Shown piece after piece: positions 37,571-48,948 of a stretch of 64,000 nt of DNA. Source of the DNA: Stentor roeselii (lineage: Eukaryota; Ciliophora; Heterotrichea; Heterotrichida; Stentoridae); contig RSEH01000265.1 in assembly GCA_006503475.1 (NCBI GenBank), positions 1 to 64,000 on the forward strand. Direction: 5' to 3'. Both the position numbers and the translations under genes were made by a program. Below the pieces are notes generated by a model. The model searched no databases. It saw nothing but the letters and a program-made list of their open reading frames with translations, and was not told the DNA's origin. Within the stretch, counting starts at the first letter, position 1. Each line of letters opens with the position of its first letter.

Positions 37571-38488
37571 ATGTTCTTCACCGACATACGTCAAGCTCTA
37601 AACTGGGAAAAAACCAAACTTCTCGAAAAAGGTCCAAATAACATAATCGGAATCACTATAATCCTTTCTTATTTTTACTATTTCCCAAGACTCCTTCACT
37701 CCCTCTACCCCTTAATGCCAAACGACAACATTTATAAATTTTACGTAATCGGGACCTACACAGCTCATTTCTCAGCTTACGTCCTTATCAACTTCTTCTA
37801 CTTCATCATCTACCAGTCCAACCTGCCTTATTTTGAAAAGCATAAAATCAACTCAGCGCCTTGGCCTTGGCATGAAAAAGATTGGCCGATAATACTAAAA
37901 AAAGTGATAACCTGTGCAATGGTCAATCAATTTTTCACATTACCAGCAGGGTTACTTTTTTTTGGACTAAGGGCAAAATACGACATTTCTGAAAGATTTC
38001 CAGAATTTTCTGAAAGTTTTCCTCAGGTTCTTTTTTTTATTGTTTGTGAAGATTTTTGCTTTTATTGGAGTCATAGAATACTGCATCAAGGGTTTTTATA
38101 TAGAAAAGTACATAAATTGCATCATGAGTTTAATGTGACTGTTTCTATTGCTGCGGAGTATGCACATCCTGTTGAGTATTTGTTGGGAAATTCTTTACCT
38201 GTCGCCTTGGGACCGATGGTCTTTGGACAGAGCAGGGTTCATATTATTACTTGGTTCACTTGGGTCTTTATTAGGACTATGAATACCGGTGAAGGACACT
38301 CAGGGTATAACTTTCCATGGAGTCCTTTTAGAGTTATTCCTTTCAGCTCGACTTCGACTTTTCATGACTTTCATCATTATAAAAATTTAGGGAATTATGG
38401 AAGTTTTATGATTCTTTGGGATGCGATCTTTGGAACTCATAGGGCGTATATGAAGGTTCATGAATTCTCCCCATCAAAACTAGATTAA
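37571..38488 (+). CDS. ERG25: C-4 methylsterol oxidase (fatty acid hydroxylase superfamily), 305 aa
   Basis: All three histidine boxes of the di-iron hydroxylases are present: HRILH, HKLHH and HDFHH. The segments AEYAHPVEYLLGN, GEGHSGYNFPWSPF and HHYKNLGNYGSF are characteristic of ERG25/MSMO1, the ER enzyme that oxidises the C-4 methyl groups of sterol intermediates. Hydrophobic helices around 30-75 and 105-130 fit an ER membrane protein. No KKXX-type end is obvious (ends SPSKLD). It could act on dietary or hopanoid-like substrates, since ciliates differ in sterol supply. Confidence 0.92.
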   Translation: MFFTDIRQALNWEKTKLLEKGPNNIIGITIILSYFYYFPRLLHSLYPLMPNDNIYKFYVIGTYTAHFSAYVLINFFYFIIYQSNLPYFEKHKINSAPWPWHEKDWPIILKKVITCAMVNQFFTLPAGLLFFGLRAKYDISERFPEFSESFPQVLFFIVCEDFCFYWSHRILHQGFLYRKVHKLHHEFNVTVSIAAEYAHPVEYLLGNSLPVALGPMVFGQSRVHIITWFTWVFIRTMNTGEGHSGYNFPWSPFRVIPFSSTSTFHDFHHYKNLGNYGSFMILWDAIFGTHRAYMKVHEFSPSKLD

Positions 38489-38508
38489 AATTAACCCACT
38501 TCAATAAA

Positions 38509-41013
38509 ATGAAATTATCAAATCCAAAAGTAGTTCCCTTAAAAACTCCCTACCGCATAACAATCCTAAAATCAAGAGCCGAAAAGACCAATCTTCAAGA
38601 ATTTCTTTCAAACAACGATTCAAACTTATTATTCCATTCAAAGGCCGAAGACTCATCAAAGCCATTATCCGCTTTATCAACTTACGAGAGTTCAAATCCG
38701 ATGATGTTAAGTCTTCCTTCTCTTCGAAAGCCATCAAGTAGTTTATCTCCATTTCCAAAGCAAGTTCAAGGACTATCAAATAACTTATTCCTAACAACAT
38801 CTTCATCAAAAGGAAGTATTTTGCCCGATACTTTATCAAAAACAAGTCGTTACTTGTTGTCTCCATCTCCTGGAGTAGATTCAAATAAGCTCATCATGAG
38901 CACATCACGGTCCTACTCCAACATTTTCGCGAAAGACAACAAAAAAGAAGTTTCTCTTGTCAACAGTCACTTGAACACTGCAGTGATTCAAAGTTTAGCC
39001 TCTTTGCTTAACAATCCATCTTCAACCCTTCATTATTTAAACCTGGAGAATTCAGGACTCACTGATAAAGACGTGCAAATTCTTTCTGATTCACTTGGCA
39101 ATGATCGAAATTTACATCATCTTGGCCTTGCCAGGAATAACTTGAATTGGGTCAGCGGAAAACATTTGAAAAATATGCTGGTGGAAAATTATCATTTAAT
39201 TAAACTTGATTTACATTGGAATAATTTGAAGGACTTGGGAACTGCCGAGATTTTTGAAGGACTTTGTAGCAATGGAAGTTTGAAGGAATTGGACTTGTCG
39301 TGGAATAGTATTGGAAAGTGTAGAAATCCGAGAACTATGCAGAGAATTGCAGATTGTTTTAAAAGTTTTGAAGGACTTGCACATTTAGATCTTTCTTTTA
39401 ATTATTTGAATGTTGTTGAGTGCCAGATGATTAGTAAGGGACTTGCTGATAATTGTGAAATTGTTGGGATTCATATTGTTGGTAATGAAGCTGAGGGTAA
39501 TCCTCAAGGATTTATTTTACCTAGAAACGACTGCATCCAATTAAAAGACAGTCACTTATTCACACGAATTTTCCAAGAAGGTCGAAAATTCCGTAAACCT
39601 CCAAACAGTTTCTGCTGGTTATGCGAGCAATGGACAGAAGTAGATCTTGACTTCGAAATCGATAATTTCAGTCAAAATTTACAATCAGTAAAGGCGATTT
39701 TCATCCATTTCCAAATAGACGATTACCAAGGTGACTACCTTCCAAAAGTTGAAGGAAAATTCCGAATATCTCGAGTTCTTCCAGTGGGTGTTCAGCGTTT
39801 TTTTTTCAGTTTGAACGGTGAATGTTTTATAAACACTGCCACATCATTAGAAGTTTTGAGTGAATCACTGATAAGAACAGTAGAATATTCAGAGACTTAT
39901 AAAGAACAGATCTCAACTCACGAGGTAAATTTTTTAAAAGTCAATGGAAGGCCTTGTGACTATAAAAATCCTTTTCGAACACTTCCAAGAAGGCCGAGAT
40001 TTGGTTTTCAAAGAGTTTCAATAAGACAACCGAAAGTAATCTGGTCTAAAGACAGGTCTTTATTCAAAGAATTTCATTTTTATGGGCAGGACTTTTACGA
40101 GGCTTGTGTCTTGTTTGACTGGGAACAGTCAAAACTTCCTTCAATGGTAAAATCTTCCCAAGACCAACAAGCTTTAAAAGGCTTTTTAGGAAAAATTTAC
40201 CCTAAAGTCCTTCAGACCTTTAAAAACTTGTCTATTCAAAGTGCGAATGAGTTTCCTTCAGTTGGAAATAATGTTTTTATTGACTTTTTAAATCAGGGAC
40301 AAGCTTTTGATGGACTTTTTAACTCTTCGGATCTTGGAGTTAACTGGAATGCGGTCATTGTTCCTAAGAAAAGACAACCGTTTAACCCTGGAGCGTCTTT
40401 GGTCAGATATGAGTTTGTTGAGATCTTGGTCAGAATTTCGCATGATCGATATGTTCGAAATAAAGTCTGTAAAAATGTTGTCGAGGCTTTTCAGTACTTT
40501 GTTAAGGAAAACTTGGAAAAGTTGTTTGAGAATTTTTTTAGTGAAAATTGGAGAAATGAAAATTTGTATCTGGAAGATGTGGATAATCTTTTAAGGTGCT
40601 TTAAACCTGCTTTTGAAGCTGCTTTTAAGAATTATTCGGGAAGGAAAGCACTTCCTGGACAGAAGCCTTTTATGAGTTTAGAGGAGTTTAAGGCGTTTTG
40701 TTTTGATTCTCATATTTTTGATTCGAGTGTTCCTGCCAGAGATGTTGAATCCAGCTTTTTCCTTTCAATGTGCCTGCAAGTAGATGAGCTGTTCGAGAAA
40801 AGACATCTAGAAATGAGCTTTATCGAGTTTCTTGAAGCATTTTGTAGAGCTGTTTTTTATTCAAATTCTTTTAATAAAGAGAAATCGTTTAGAAGTCGCG
40901 TTTTTAGTGCTTCGAAAATGGTTTTAAAGGTTTGTCCCAAGCTTTTTCAAGATAGCTTCACCTTGCCTTCGAAGGCGAGTATTAATTCGATGAGAGTAAA
41001 TCCAAAGAAGTAG
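38509..41013 (+). CDS. Leucine-rich repeat protein (834 aa)
   Basis: The first ~150 residues are serine-rich and probably disordered. About 165-325 holds five to six ribonuclease-inhibitor-type LRRs (LHYLNLENSGLTDKDVQIL, LHHLGLARNNLNW, LIKLDLHWNNLKDLG, LKELDLSWNSIGK, LAHLDLSFNYLN). The remaining 500 residues are ordered with no family I can name; a helical C-terminal part (MSLEEFKAFCFDSHIF, MSFIEFLEAFCRAVF) hints at degenerate EF-hand-like helices. Proteins of this layout are common in ciliated protists and often axonemal, which is inference. Starts 20 nt after the previous stop. Confidence 0.75.
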   Translation: MKLSNPKVVPLKTPYRITILKSRAEKTNLQEFLSNNDSNLLFHSKAEDSSKPLSALSTYESSNPMMLSLPSLRKPSSSLSPFPKQVQGLSNNLFLTTSSSKGSILPDTLSKTSRYLLSPSPGVDSNKLIMSTSRSYSNIFAKDNKKEVSLVNSHLNTAVIQSLASLLNNPSSTLHYLNLENSGLTDKDVQILSDSLGNDRNLHHLGLARNNLNWVSGKHLKNMLVENYHLIKLDLHWNNLKDLGTAEIFEGLCSNGSLKELDLSWNSIGKCRNPRTMQRIADCFKSFEGLAHLDLSFNYLNVVECQMISKGLADNCEIVGIHIVGNEAEGNPQGFILPRNDCIQLKDSHLFTRIFQEGRKFRKPPNSFCWLCEQWTEVDLDFEIDNFSQNLQSVKAIFIHFQIDDYQGDYLPKVEGKFRISRVLPVGVQRFFFSLNGECFINTATSLEVLSESLIRTVEYSETYKEQISTHEVNFLKVNGRPCDYKNPFRTLPRRPRFGFQRVSIRQPKVIWSKDRSLFKEFHFYGQDFYEACVLFDWEQSKLPSMVKSSQDQQALKGFLGKIYPKVLQTFKNLSIQSANEFPSVGNNVFIDFLNQGQAFDGLFNSSDLGVNWNAVIVPKKRQPFNPGASLVRYEFVEILVRISHDRYVRNKVCKNVVEAFQYFVKENLEKLFENFFSENWRNENLYLEDVDNLLRCFKPAFEAAFKNYSGRKALPGQKPFMSLEEFKAFCFDSHIFDSSVPARDVESSFFLSMCLQVDELFEKRHLEMSFIEFLEAFCRAVFYSNSFNKEKSFRSRVFSASKMVLKVCPKLFQDSFTLPSKASINSMRVNPKK

Positions 41014-44000
41014 GATTATGATAAGATTGTGTTAGTATTCATTTAAAGTTTGTTAGAAATTTAGGAAGTAATGGTCATTTTATATTTTCTTCAAGAGGAT
41101 TGATTTTTATGATTAAGAAATGAATTAATAAGAGAATAGTTTAATATTCGTTGAAGTTATTTATGATTTATGAGGAAATTTATTGAAAGTTGCCTTTGTT
41201 TTAATAAAATAGGTTATTGATTAGAAGATTGTTTCTAAATATATCAATAATGAAAAATTCATGAATCATGATGTAAACTTGAATTATTTACCTTTAATTC
41301 AAATTTCAGTATTTAATAAACTATCTTTAAGTTCAGATCTTTTTAAATAAAATTCAAATTAATTGACAGTTAGAAATATGGAAGATAAGATAATCAACGA
41401 TAGTTTAGATGAAGGGATAGGATATATTGAGTGGAAAACTAAAATTATTGATTATCATGTAATGAAAAAGGAAAAATTTCACTTTATGATGAAATTATCA
41501 ATCATACTGTATAAAAATCAGCAAAACTAAATATTTTCTCAGTGAAGAGAAATCTTTTGAAACCTGATGCTATTCATTATACCAAACTTTAAATAAAATT
41601 TATGTTTGATTATAAAAACCATATCCCAATTATGTGATGATTTATTATATATACCAAGATAAAGAACAAGCTTCAATCGGTTTCTATTCTCTCTGAAATG
41701 ATTAATATTGTATTTAAATTTCAATCAACCTGTAATTGGACTTTGACTTTTAAAATGCAAATTTATTTTGGAATAATATAAGTATCTAACTTTTCCTATT
41801 CAGGAAGTAAATTAGAAAAATATAAGAGACTTGAAATTCAAATTCTTTTTTATTTACAATGATCAAAGTTTCTTCATTAATGAAATATAGGACATTTATT
41901 AATAATTAAAGAAAATTGTTTTTGTACACCCAGAAGATAAAGGGTATAAATATCCTTTATAAGCGAAATATCATATATACTTTAACTACATAAAACATCA
42001 AAAACTCTCAATGACTAAAATATTTTAAAAAACTTTTAAACAAATCTATCATAAAGACTCACAATGACTGGAACTTTTAAATTTTTTTACAAAAAAAAAT
42101 TGTGTAAAAACATCGTATCTGAGAATTATATTAAAAAAGCTCTAGGTTTATATAAATCAATATTTAGTACGATTAAAAAATTTATCATATAAGGCTGATC
42201 ATGCAAAAATTTCTTATATGCTGGTTCAGCAACCTCCTGAAGAGACAAAGTAAAAGATGAAAACCTTTTGGGATAATCTTTTCAATTTATAACCGTTCTG
42301 TTTACTTTCTCTAATATGATGCTTAAATGAATTTGTAAATTATTTAAAGGTTTTATAATACAGACTAAAGAATTTATTAAAAGCTCATCTCCTACCGAAA
42401 ATTTGCTCATTTAGCTTTTTTATCAAGTCTTCTGAATACTAAAGCTATTTAACTGTCAAAATCCATATTTTTTTTAATACCAAAATTTTTCCAATTAATA
42501 TTGATTACGTTATAGAACCAAAAAAATAAAATATTGAATTTGTTAAACAAAAGTGTATTTATCTTATATCAATTATTATCTATTTTACAGATCTTAATTT
42601 TTGGAGTCTATAAAAAGATCTCTTATTGTTATCAATTTTTTTCTATTTTACAGATCTTAATTTTTGAAGTCTATAAAAATATCTCTTATTTTAATTAAGG
42701 AAATTGTGGGATTAATTGATAATCATAAGAACTCAAAGTCAGAAAATAAGAATTTTAAGGTCATTCTTGTAAATTTTTATTGACGATTTCAGTGGAATAT
42801 TCTGTCAAATTAATTAAACAAGCACTTAGAGAAATTTTAGACATAGGCAGGACTTTTTCCAATATAAGCTCTTATAAGGTATGTGATCATCAACGAAACA
42901 AGTTGAAATTTTTGATTGAAGAATTTAGTTAATAAATTATATGATGTAAAGATTTAAATTTTTTAGTGGATAAAGGAAAAATTAGAATTTCAGTAGTCTT
43001 AAGTAATTAGTTAACTAAAATAGAGGTGTTATATAAAAATTTTAATTATTATAAGAAATTTTTTAATGGCACAATGTTTTATTCCTTTCGTAGGATGTAC
43101 TTGTTCTGATCATTTAAAGAAAATTAAAGAATTTTAGACAGAAATAAAGACAATATTTAAAGTTTTATTCTTTTTAAATTCAAATAATTGACCGTTATAA
43201 AAATGGAAGAGAGGAAAGCCCGAGCATCAGCAAAAATAAAGATAATTTTGAACAGTTCAAATATATTATGTATTTTTATTAATCTTGAAATGTTCAGACA
43301 TTAGGCTTATACAAATCTCTGAATTAACAGAAAGAGATTTCAAGGAAATTCAACAAATTATGATGATGGAATTTTAGTTCAGATGATACATAAGAGGATA
43401 ATTTATTATTAAACAACTTAATTTATCTTTCAGATATTTTTTTTTCATAAGATACATATTTCGGGAAATTTGTACTTTATCACAGAGGATAAATTAATGA
43501 CACAAAAATATCACTATAACAATTTCGAGGTCTTTTAAAATTACTGATAAGGGAATCACTTCAATTTAATAGATAAAAATAATTTTGATTTAGATTCAGT
43601 TTAATAAATTGCATCATTAAATCATTTGTAAAGTAATATCAAATGTTAAATATACTTCTAAAACACTATAAAATACGAAAATAACCCATCATTTAAAGGC
43701 CTTAATACATCTCCGTTGACCAAAATATAAGAATATTTATAATTAGAATTAAATCAAGATTATAAAACTCCTGAAATGTTCTATGTATTATCCTGTTTGA
43801 CAAAAATAAACAAAATAGAAAAAAATTTAAAAATATTAGAGAAAATGAGCATATGTAAAACCAACTTTTAATATAAAAAATTCAGCAGATGTCTTATTTG
43901 CATCAAATTTTTTTTATTTATCCTCAATTTTTGGAATTTCTTTTGTTTTACTATCAATTGTCTATAAACTTATCATATATTATTTGAAGTTCTACTTTTT

Positions 44001-44373
44001 GAACTTCAATAGTTTTAATAAACAATATTTATTGATTTTTAGATGTATTTATTGTGCAAATCTTAAAAGAAATAACAAATTTCATAAGTTACCTTTGTTG
44101 AAAGTGAAATGTAAATCAAAATTTAGATTAAAAGATTAGTTTGAGTCTTAAGTTTATATACATATTAATTAACATTATAATAGAAGTGTTTTGAAATGGA
44201 TTAACTTGAATGGCTTTAATTATAGTTCAATCATCACTAATTCACCAATTCAATCACCTAAAAAGTTCAATCAAACCTCAACCCTACACCTCACAAAGCG
44301 TTAGATTTTCACTAATCCTTCTCCAATCACCCTAACCCTCTAAAATCATAACCTCTAAAAATAAATCCAAAAA
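41014..44373. other. Gene-poor AT-rich stretch (3.4 kb)
   Basis: No convincing gene. It holds a 63-bp tandem duplication (42567-42690); a ~50-base similarity between about 41325-41385 and 43160-43212, both ending in an ATGGAAGA start-like sequence; and a 23-codon frame near 43065 reading MAQCFIPFVGCTCSDHLKK, which might be a relic of a zinc-finger N-terminus. Base composition is higher in AT than the gene block to the left. Confidence 0.55.
42567..42690. repeat. 63-bp direct tandem duplication
   Basis: Two adjacent copies of TATCAATT..TCTATTTTACAGATCTTAATTTTTG.AGTCTATAAAAA.ATCTCTTATT, starting at 42567 and 42630, with only a few differences, so fairly recent. Confidence 0.85.
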
Positions 44374-45910
44374 ATGTCAGATCATCTAAAATCACAAGCA
44401 GAATTTCTATTCACCAAACTATTATCTCATCATTTCATCCAAGGTGAATTATCTCATCAACTGAGCTTTTCTTAAGCAGCAAAGACCAACCAACCACTTA
44501 TAAAAATCTTTCAGCCTCAGGAAGATCTGAGAACTTTCAAGCCTTCCAATCCAAACTGACAAAGAAAAAGAATCAATTGAATTAGACTTCAAGTTCACCC
44601 CTTGGCATGCCTATTAAAATTATTGAGAATCAGGAAGAAAAACTTCTTCACTTCTCTGAAGAAGACTTGAAAGTTTATTTAGTTGAATTCTTGGCTACTT
44701 GACGTGAAAATTGTCATGAACTTATGAAAAAAAATCAAGAAATGATTGAAAAAATTTAGAAAATGATTAAAAAAATCAAGAAATGATTGAAAAAATTTAG
44801 AAAATGATTAAAAAAAATCAAGAAATGATTGAAAAAAAACATGGGTGGGAAGGAAAGGCTGAAATTATTTAGATTTTTTTGGGTAAGGATATTGAGAATG
44901 TTTTTCAGATCGTTGATGAAATAGGATTGAGTAAAGATTGTGGTTTTTGGGATGGAATTAAGGGGTTTAAAGAAGATGCTGCGAAAAGATTCAATTTTCA
45001 AGGTATAACTATTTGTGCTCTTGTTCATAAAGCAAGTTGATTTGGGTTGGACATCATTTTGAAAGGAAATTAGAAGAAGATATTAATTTGGTTATTGAAG
45101 GATATGTTATTGAAGTAAATGATGAGGCACCTGCAGAGGTATCTCCAGTTCAATTCTACACCCCAGGTTCCATATCGAAATATCATCCAAAGCAAATCAA
45201 AAAGAATCTAATTCTCCACAAAATATCCTCACCTAAAAGTTCCAGACAAAATACCGCTCCATACCTTCAAGATAGAAAGATTAAAAGATTTACTTTCAAG
45301 TTACACCTTTTCACATCATCAGAGAATTCCTATTAAATACCAAAACGCAGGTGAAGAAATCACGAAAGAATTATCTGAAATCTTCCCAAATGTTTACAAC
45401 CGAGTCTATTTCAGCGAAACCTTAACAATCACAAGAGGCGAGACTTGCACCCTTTGGAATAAATCTCTAGATACAAGCCAAGTTCAATATTTATGCATTT
45501 CTGTTAACCTGGTCATTATCACTGTGAATCCTGCCAGGTGCAAGAGAGAGAAGGAGTCACTTCCGCCAAATTAGCTCATCATTATTCTCTTTACAGAATT
45601 GGCCTAAAAGTGAATATTTTCATGAGATTAGATTGGGAAAAGCGAATTTTATTACAGAAGAATTTATGATGATGAACCTGATAGAAATCATTATGGCGTC
45701 GGATGTGATAATAAAAGGATTCTTTACTGGATATCAGGGACTTGTTTGTTGGGTTAGGTTTAAATGTGTTCATTTTATTGATTATGATTTTTGTGAAATG
45801 TGATTTGAAAAGTGGTGTAATAATCCTTATCCTTCTATGGCTCGAACTGCGAAGAAAATAGGACACTTGAAGAGTCATGTTTGAGCTGTTATTCCTTATC
45901 CCTTTTAATG
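44374..45910 (+). pseudogene. Broken ZZ-type zinc-finger protein gene
   Basis: Opens like a normal gene (ATGTCAGATCATCTAAAATC, MSDHLKSQAEFLF) with an A+C-rich leader, but coding-like segments lie in different frames with many stops. Recognisable parts in order: a charged coiled-coil region with ~40-bp repeats (44743-44830), an open piece at 45037-45336, GEEITKELSEIFPNVYN, a CESCQ-like cysteine pair, and near 45690-45870 a ZZ-finger-like block (HYGVGCDNKR ... ISG ... RFKC ... DYDFCEM ... FEKW). One cysteine codon of the ZZ block is TGA, and others are lost. The number of defects rules out simple mis-splicing. A decayed member of the ciliate ZZ-domain family is the best reading. Confidence 0.6.
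44743..44830 (+). repeat. ~40-bp tandem repeats inside the ZZ pseudogene
   Basis: AATCAAGAAATGATTGAAAA and ATTTAGAAAATGATTAAAAA alternate for about two and a half units. In the ancestral frame this would have been a lysine/glutamate coiled coil. Confidence 0.75.
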
Positions 45911-47236
45911 AAATTTAAGTTAGAATTAAGTGATTAGTTAATAATTGGGGAATTTTTATGGGAATTTAGAATTATTTGTTTTTGAGTAGTTATTTTGTTC
46001 TTTCGAAGTGTAGTTACTCTCCAAACACTTATGATAGTTAAAAGTAATTCAAAGATTGATAAACAAATATTAAGCTTTAAAATCACTAAATCATTTACCC
46101 TTTATAGTATTTTTGTCCAGATGTACTCTAATACAGACCAGTTAATGTCCTGGTAATGTCCATAAACTCAAGATTATTTAACTATCTTATACTATCTGTT
46201 ATTTATACTTTAATTCGAAAGATCTTAATTTGTTGACTTTTAAGAAAAATTTTATAAAGTGTAACAAAATTAATAGCTAAATAACGTTGAATTTTTATTA
46301 ACTTTAAGAGTTTCAATTTTTAGTCACTATTTGTTTTAAGGGCTTTCTTTAGGCTGTCTAATTAGATCAAATAAATTAAAAAAAACTATAGAGTGGTTAA
46401 TTTCCATTGATACGAGAAATTATTGCCTTGCTATTATCAATGATTTTCTGTTAATAAATTATGATTATATTAAACTTAAAAAAATACTGGTTATCAATGA
46501 TTCGATTCTTTTTAAACGAACATAATCATTTGAAATTCATTAAAAACTTATTCAAATTATATAATTTTAGATTGAATTGCCAAGGATTTTTCTACTTAAT
46601 TTAACTTTGATGATTCATCTTATTTTAAGTTTATATTGGCGCTAAATAAATATTATTTGGATTCATTGCTAAATATTAGTCCTTTAAAATAATCATTTAG
46701 AAATTATCTATGAAAATAGACAATAATCAATCAATCCATGCTCAAATTTTAAATTTCAAAAGAGTATGGATTAAAGCGAGTAAAGATTATAAAGTACTTT
46801 AGGACCAATTATGAATTTTTACTAAGATTTTTTAAACCCTACTTTGGACCATCTATGAATAATCACTAATGATTCATAAATTTTCACTTGATTTATTCTC
46901 TTTGTAATTCTTTCGAGCCTTATATTATAGAAACATCTAAAATTTTAGAGTTATTTGAAGATTCATCTAATTATATCTCCCTGATTACAGTTTATTAATC
47001 ATTTTTTATATTCAGTCTGTCCTGTTATTTGATTATTATGCAATATCATTAAGAAAATATAATATTGCAATACTTTGAATCATTAAAGTTCTTGATGAAT
47101 ATTTTCCATTTTTATATTCATTGAAAAGAGTAATTTTTCAATATAGGATTGAAATTCTTATTTCATTGAATTTGATGTTTGGATTATTTGAAGAGTTTAT
47201 GTGATGAGTAACTTATTTATCTAGGCTAATTTCTAA
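45911..47236. other. Intergenic AT-rich stretch
   Basis: About 1.3 kb with no open frame of note and no repeat or RNA gene recognised. Confidence 0.55.
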
Positions 47237-47899
47237 TCAAATAGTTGATTTCAACAAATTTGCCTCCACAATCTTAATCTCATCAGAAGTAAAACTCTTC
47301 ACTATTTCATTTGCCTTATAAATCAATATCATTTGAGGAATTTCTAAAATAACTCCTGCCACAATCCAAATCCCAAAAAAAAGATTTAAAAAGTCACTCG
47401 AATAGTCTAAAATGAAAATTCCAGCAGTTATTCTAGTTAAAATAGCTCCACAAATCATGAAATTATAAGAAACTATTCTGTCAGTATCGAGGCGTCTAAT
47501 AGCAAAACATCCACAAACATCGAATAGAATTGAAAAAGGACAAAGAATCATTTTGATGAATGTTAAAATCAGTGTAAAATTAATGATTCTGATTGAAGGA
47601 ATAAGTAATTTTTTATCTTTGATTGGAGAGATTCCTGAATAGTCAAAAGGTTTCTCATCTTTCAAGTCGTTGATACCGTAAAAGTCTGAAATGCAGTAAG
47701 ATTGACTATAAACTTGTTCAAGAATGTCTAAAGGGTGATTAAGTTCGGAAAACTCTTGAACAGGCATTATGAATAAAGGTTCATCGGATAACTGCTTAGA
47801 ATCTTCCTCATTTGTTGAGGTGATTAGAATATTTAAATCTTTTTCTTCTTGGTTTTCTGGTAAGTCTTCAGAGAGACTCATCGAAACAATAGGATTCAT
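47237..47899 (-). CDS. Three-pass membrane protein, copy A (220 aa), unknown family
   Basis: N-terminal ~110 residues are soluble and acidic (MNPIVSMSLSEDLPENQEEK, LDILEQVYSQ, FYGINDLKDEKPFDYSG). Then hydrophobic segments at ~105-130 (FTLILTFIKMILCPFSILFDVCGCF), ~143-165 and ~170-195 (FFGIWIVAGVILEIPQMILI), and a short charged tail. No leader and no known family. It is nearly identical to copy B at 48949 and shares its 5' flank, so the pair came from a recent ~1.7 kb tandem duplication. Confidence 0.7.
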   Translation of the reverse strand: MNPIVSMSLSEDLPENQEEKDLNILITSTNEEDSKQLSDEPLFIMPVQEFSELNHPLDILEQVYSQSYCISDFYGINDLKDEKPFDYSGISPIKDKKLLIPSIRIINFTLILTFIKMILCPFSILFDVCGCFAIRRLDTDRIVSYNFMICGAILTRITAGIFILDYSSDFLNLFFGIWIVAGVILEIPQMILIYKANEIVKSFTSDEIKIVEANLLKSTI

Positions 47900-48539
47900 T
47901 ATTATAATTTAAAAATTAAGATGAATGGTTGAGGAACTAAACAAGTTTAGCCATTTGAGTAGTTTAATTTTAAATAAAGTAGTAATTTTCAGAGATAAGA
48001 CGATTTTTTATATTTAATTTTAAGTCTATATTTATATGTAAATTAAATTATTCAGGGGTTAATATTTTTTAATGTATTTTTAAGTTTTGTATTATATTTA
48101 GGTATTCAGCTAGATTACTTATCAAAATCTATCTTTATTCGAATTGAATAATTTCGAGAAAAATCTAAAAATTTACTGCTTTGATTTGTCTAGGCATATT
48201 AATTTTAGTTTTAAAGTTCTATATAATATTTAAGTATTCAGCTTTACTTATCAAATCTATCTATATTCGATTGAATAATTTCGAAAAATATCTAAAAAAT
48301 TACTACTTTGATTTTGTCTAGCCATATTAATATTAGTTTAAGTTCTAAAATTCTTTTTTGAAAATTTATTGATATTATTAGTATTATCTTTTCAATGATT
48401 GTTCAATCTAAATAATAAATTCTTCATTTCTTAAATCTGGAACTCTTCCTCTATCACGTAATCCTCACATTTAAATTCTTACTAAATAATCTAAGTATTA
48501 TAAAAATATAAGTCAAAACATTTAAATAATTTATATTTT
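47900..48539. other. Flank of membrane-protein copy A
   Basis: Matches the flank right of copy B (49624-50109) in order, including a TTTAGCCATTTGAGTAGTTTA block. Also holds a short internal near-duplication of a TAAGTATTCAGCT..TTACTTATCAAA segment (~48090 and ~48230). No gene. Confidence 0.65.
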
Positions 48540-48850
48540 ACTATTTCTAGCTCCTCATCAGACAACTTTATAAGATCTAAATGCATAAACAAATAATGAA
48601 AAATTGAGCAATTCCAAAATTAATCCTAAAAGAATCCATATACCAAGAGCAATAGTGACAGTGTTACCAAGAATAAAAAGACAAAATAAGACTGCTATTC
48701 AAGCTAAAATAAGAAAAAAGAGAAGATAAGAATAATTATCAATGCACTCTTTATGTAATCTTTTAATATTTACACATATATATCAACTAGGAGAATGTGG
48801 GGAAAGAGATCATTTTTATAAGATTGCATTGTTCTATGTTACCGCGACAT
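48540..48850 (-). pseudogene. 3'-part relic of the three-pass membrane family
   Basis: Minus-strand translation in pieces resembles the C-terminal membrane half of copies A and B (IFLVIYVDVL-like, then ARIAVV..L..FILG, then LDIWIL..LI.EF). Frames are interrupted and there is no N-terminal half. Its closest match is the relic at 50110-50400, lying in the same position of the duplicated block. Confidence 0.6.
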
Positions 48851-48948
48851 GAACTATTCAATTATCAGAATGAAAATATCCATACTAACAATTTTAAAAA
48901 TTTTTCATCAAACTCGACATTCAAATTCAAGACAACTAATTATCTAAG

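Noticed and set aside
41378-41530. 51-codon frame beginning MEDKIINDSL
   Set aside because: Short, in a gene-poor AT-rich region, no family recognised. The resemblance of its start to ~43203 covers only about 50 bases.
43065-43137. Possible zinc-finger remnant MAQCFIPFVGCTCSDHLKK
   Set aside because: Too short and too degenerate to call a pseudogene.
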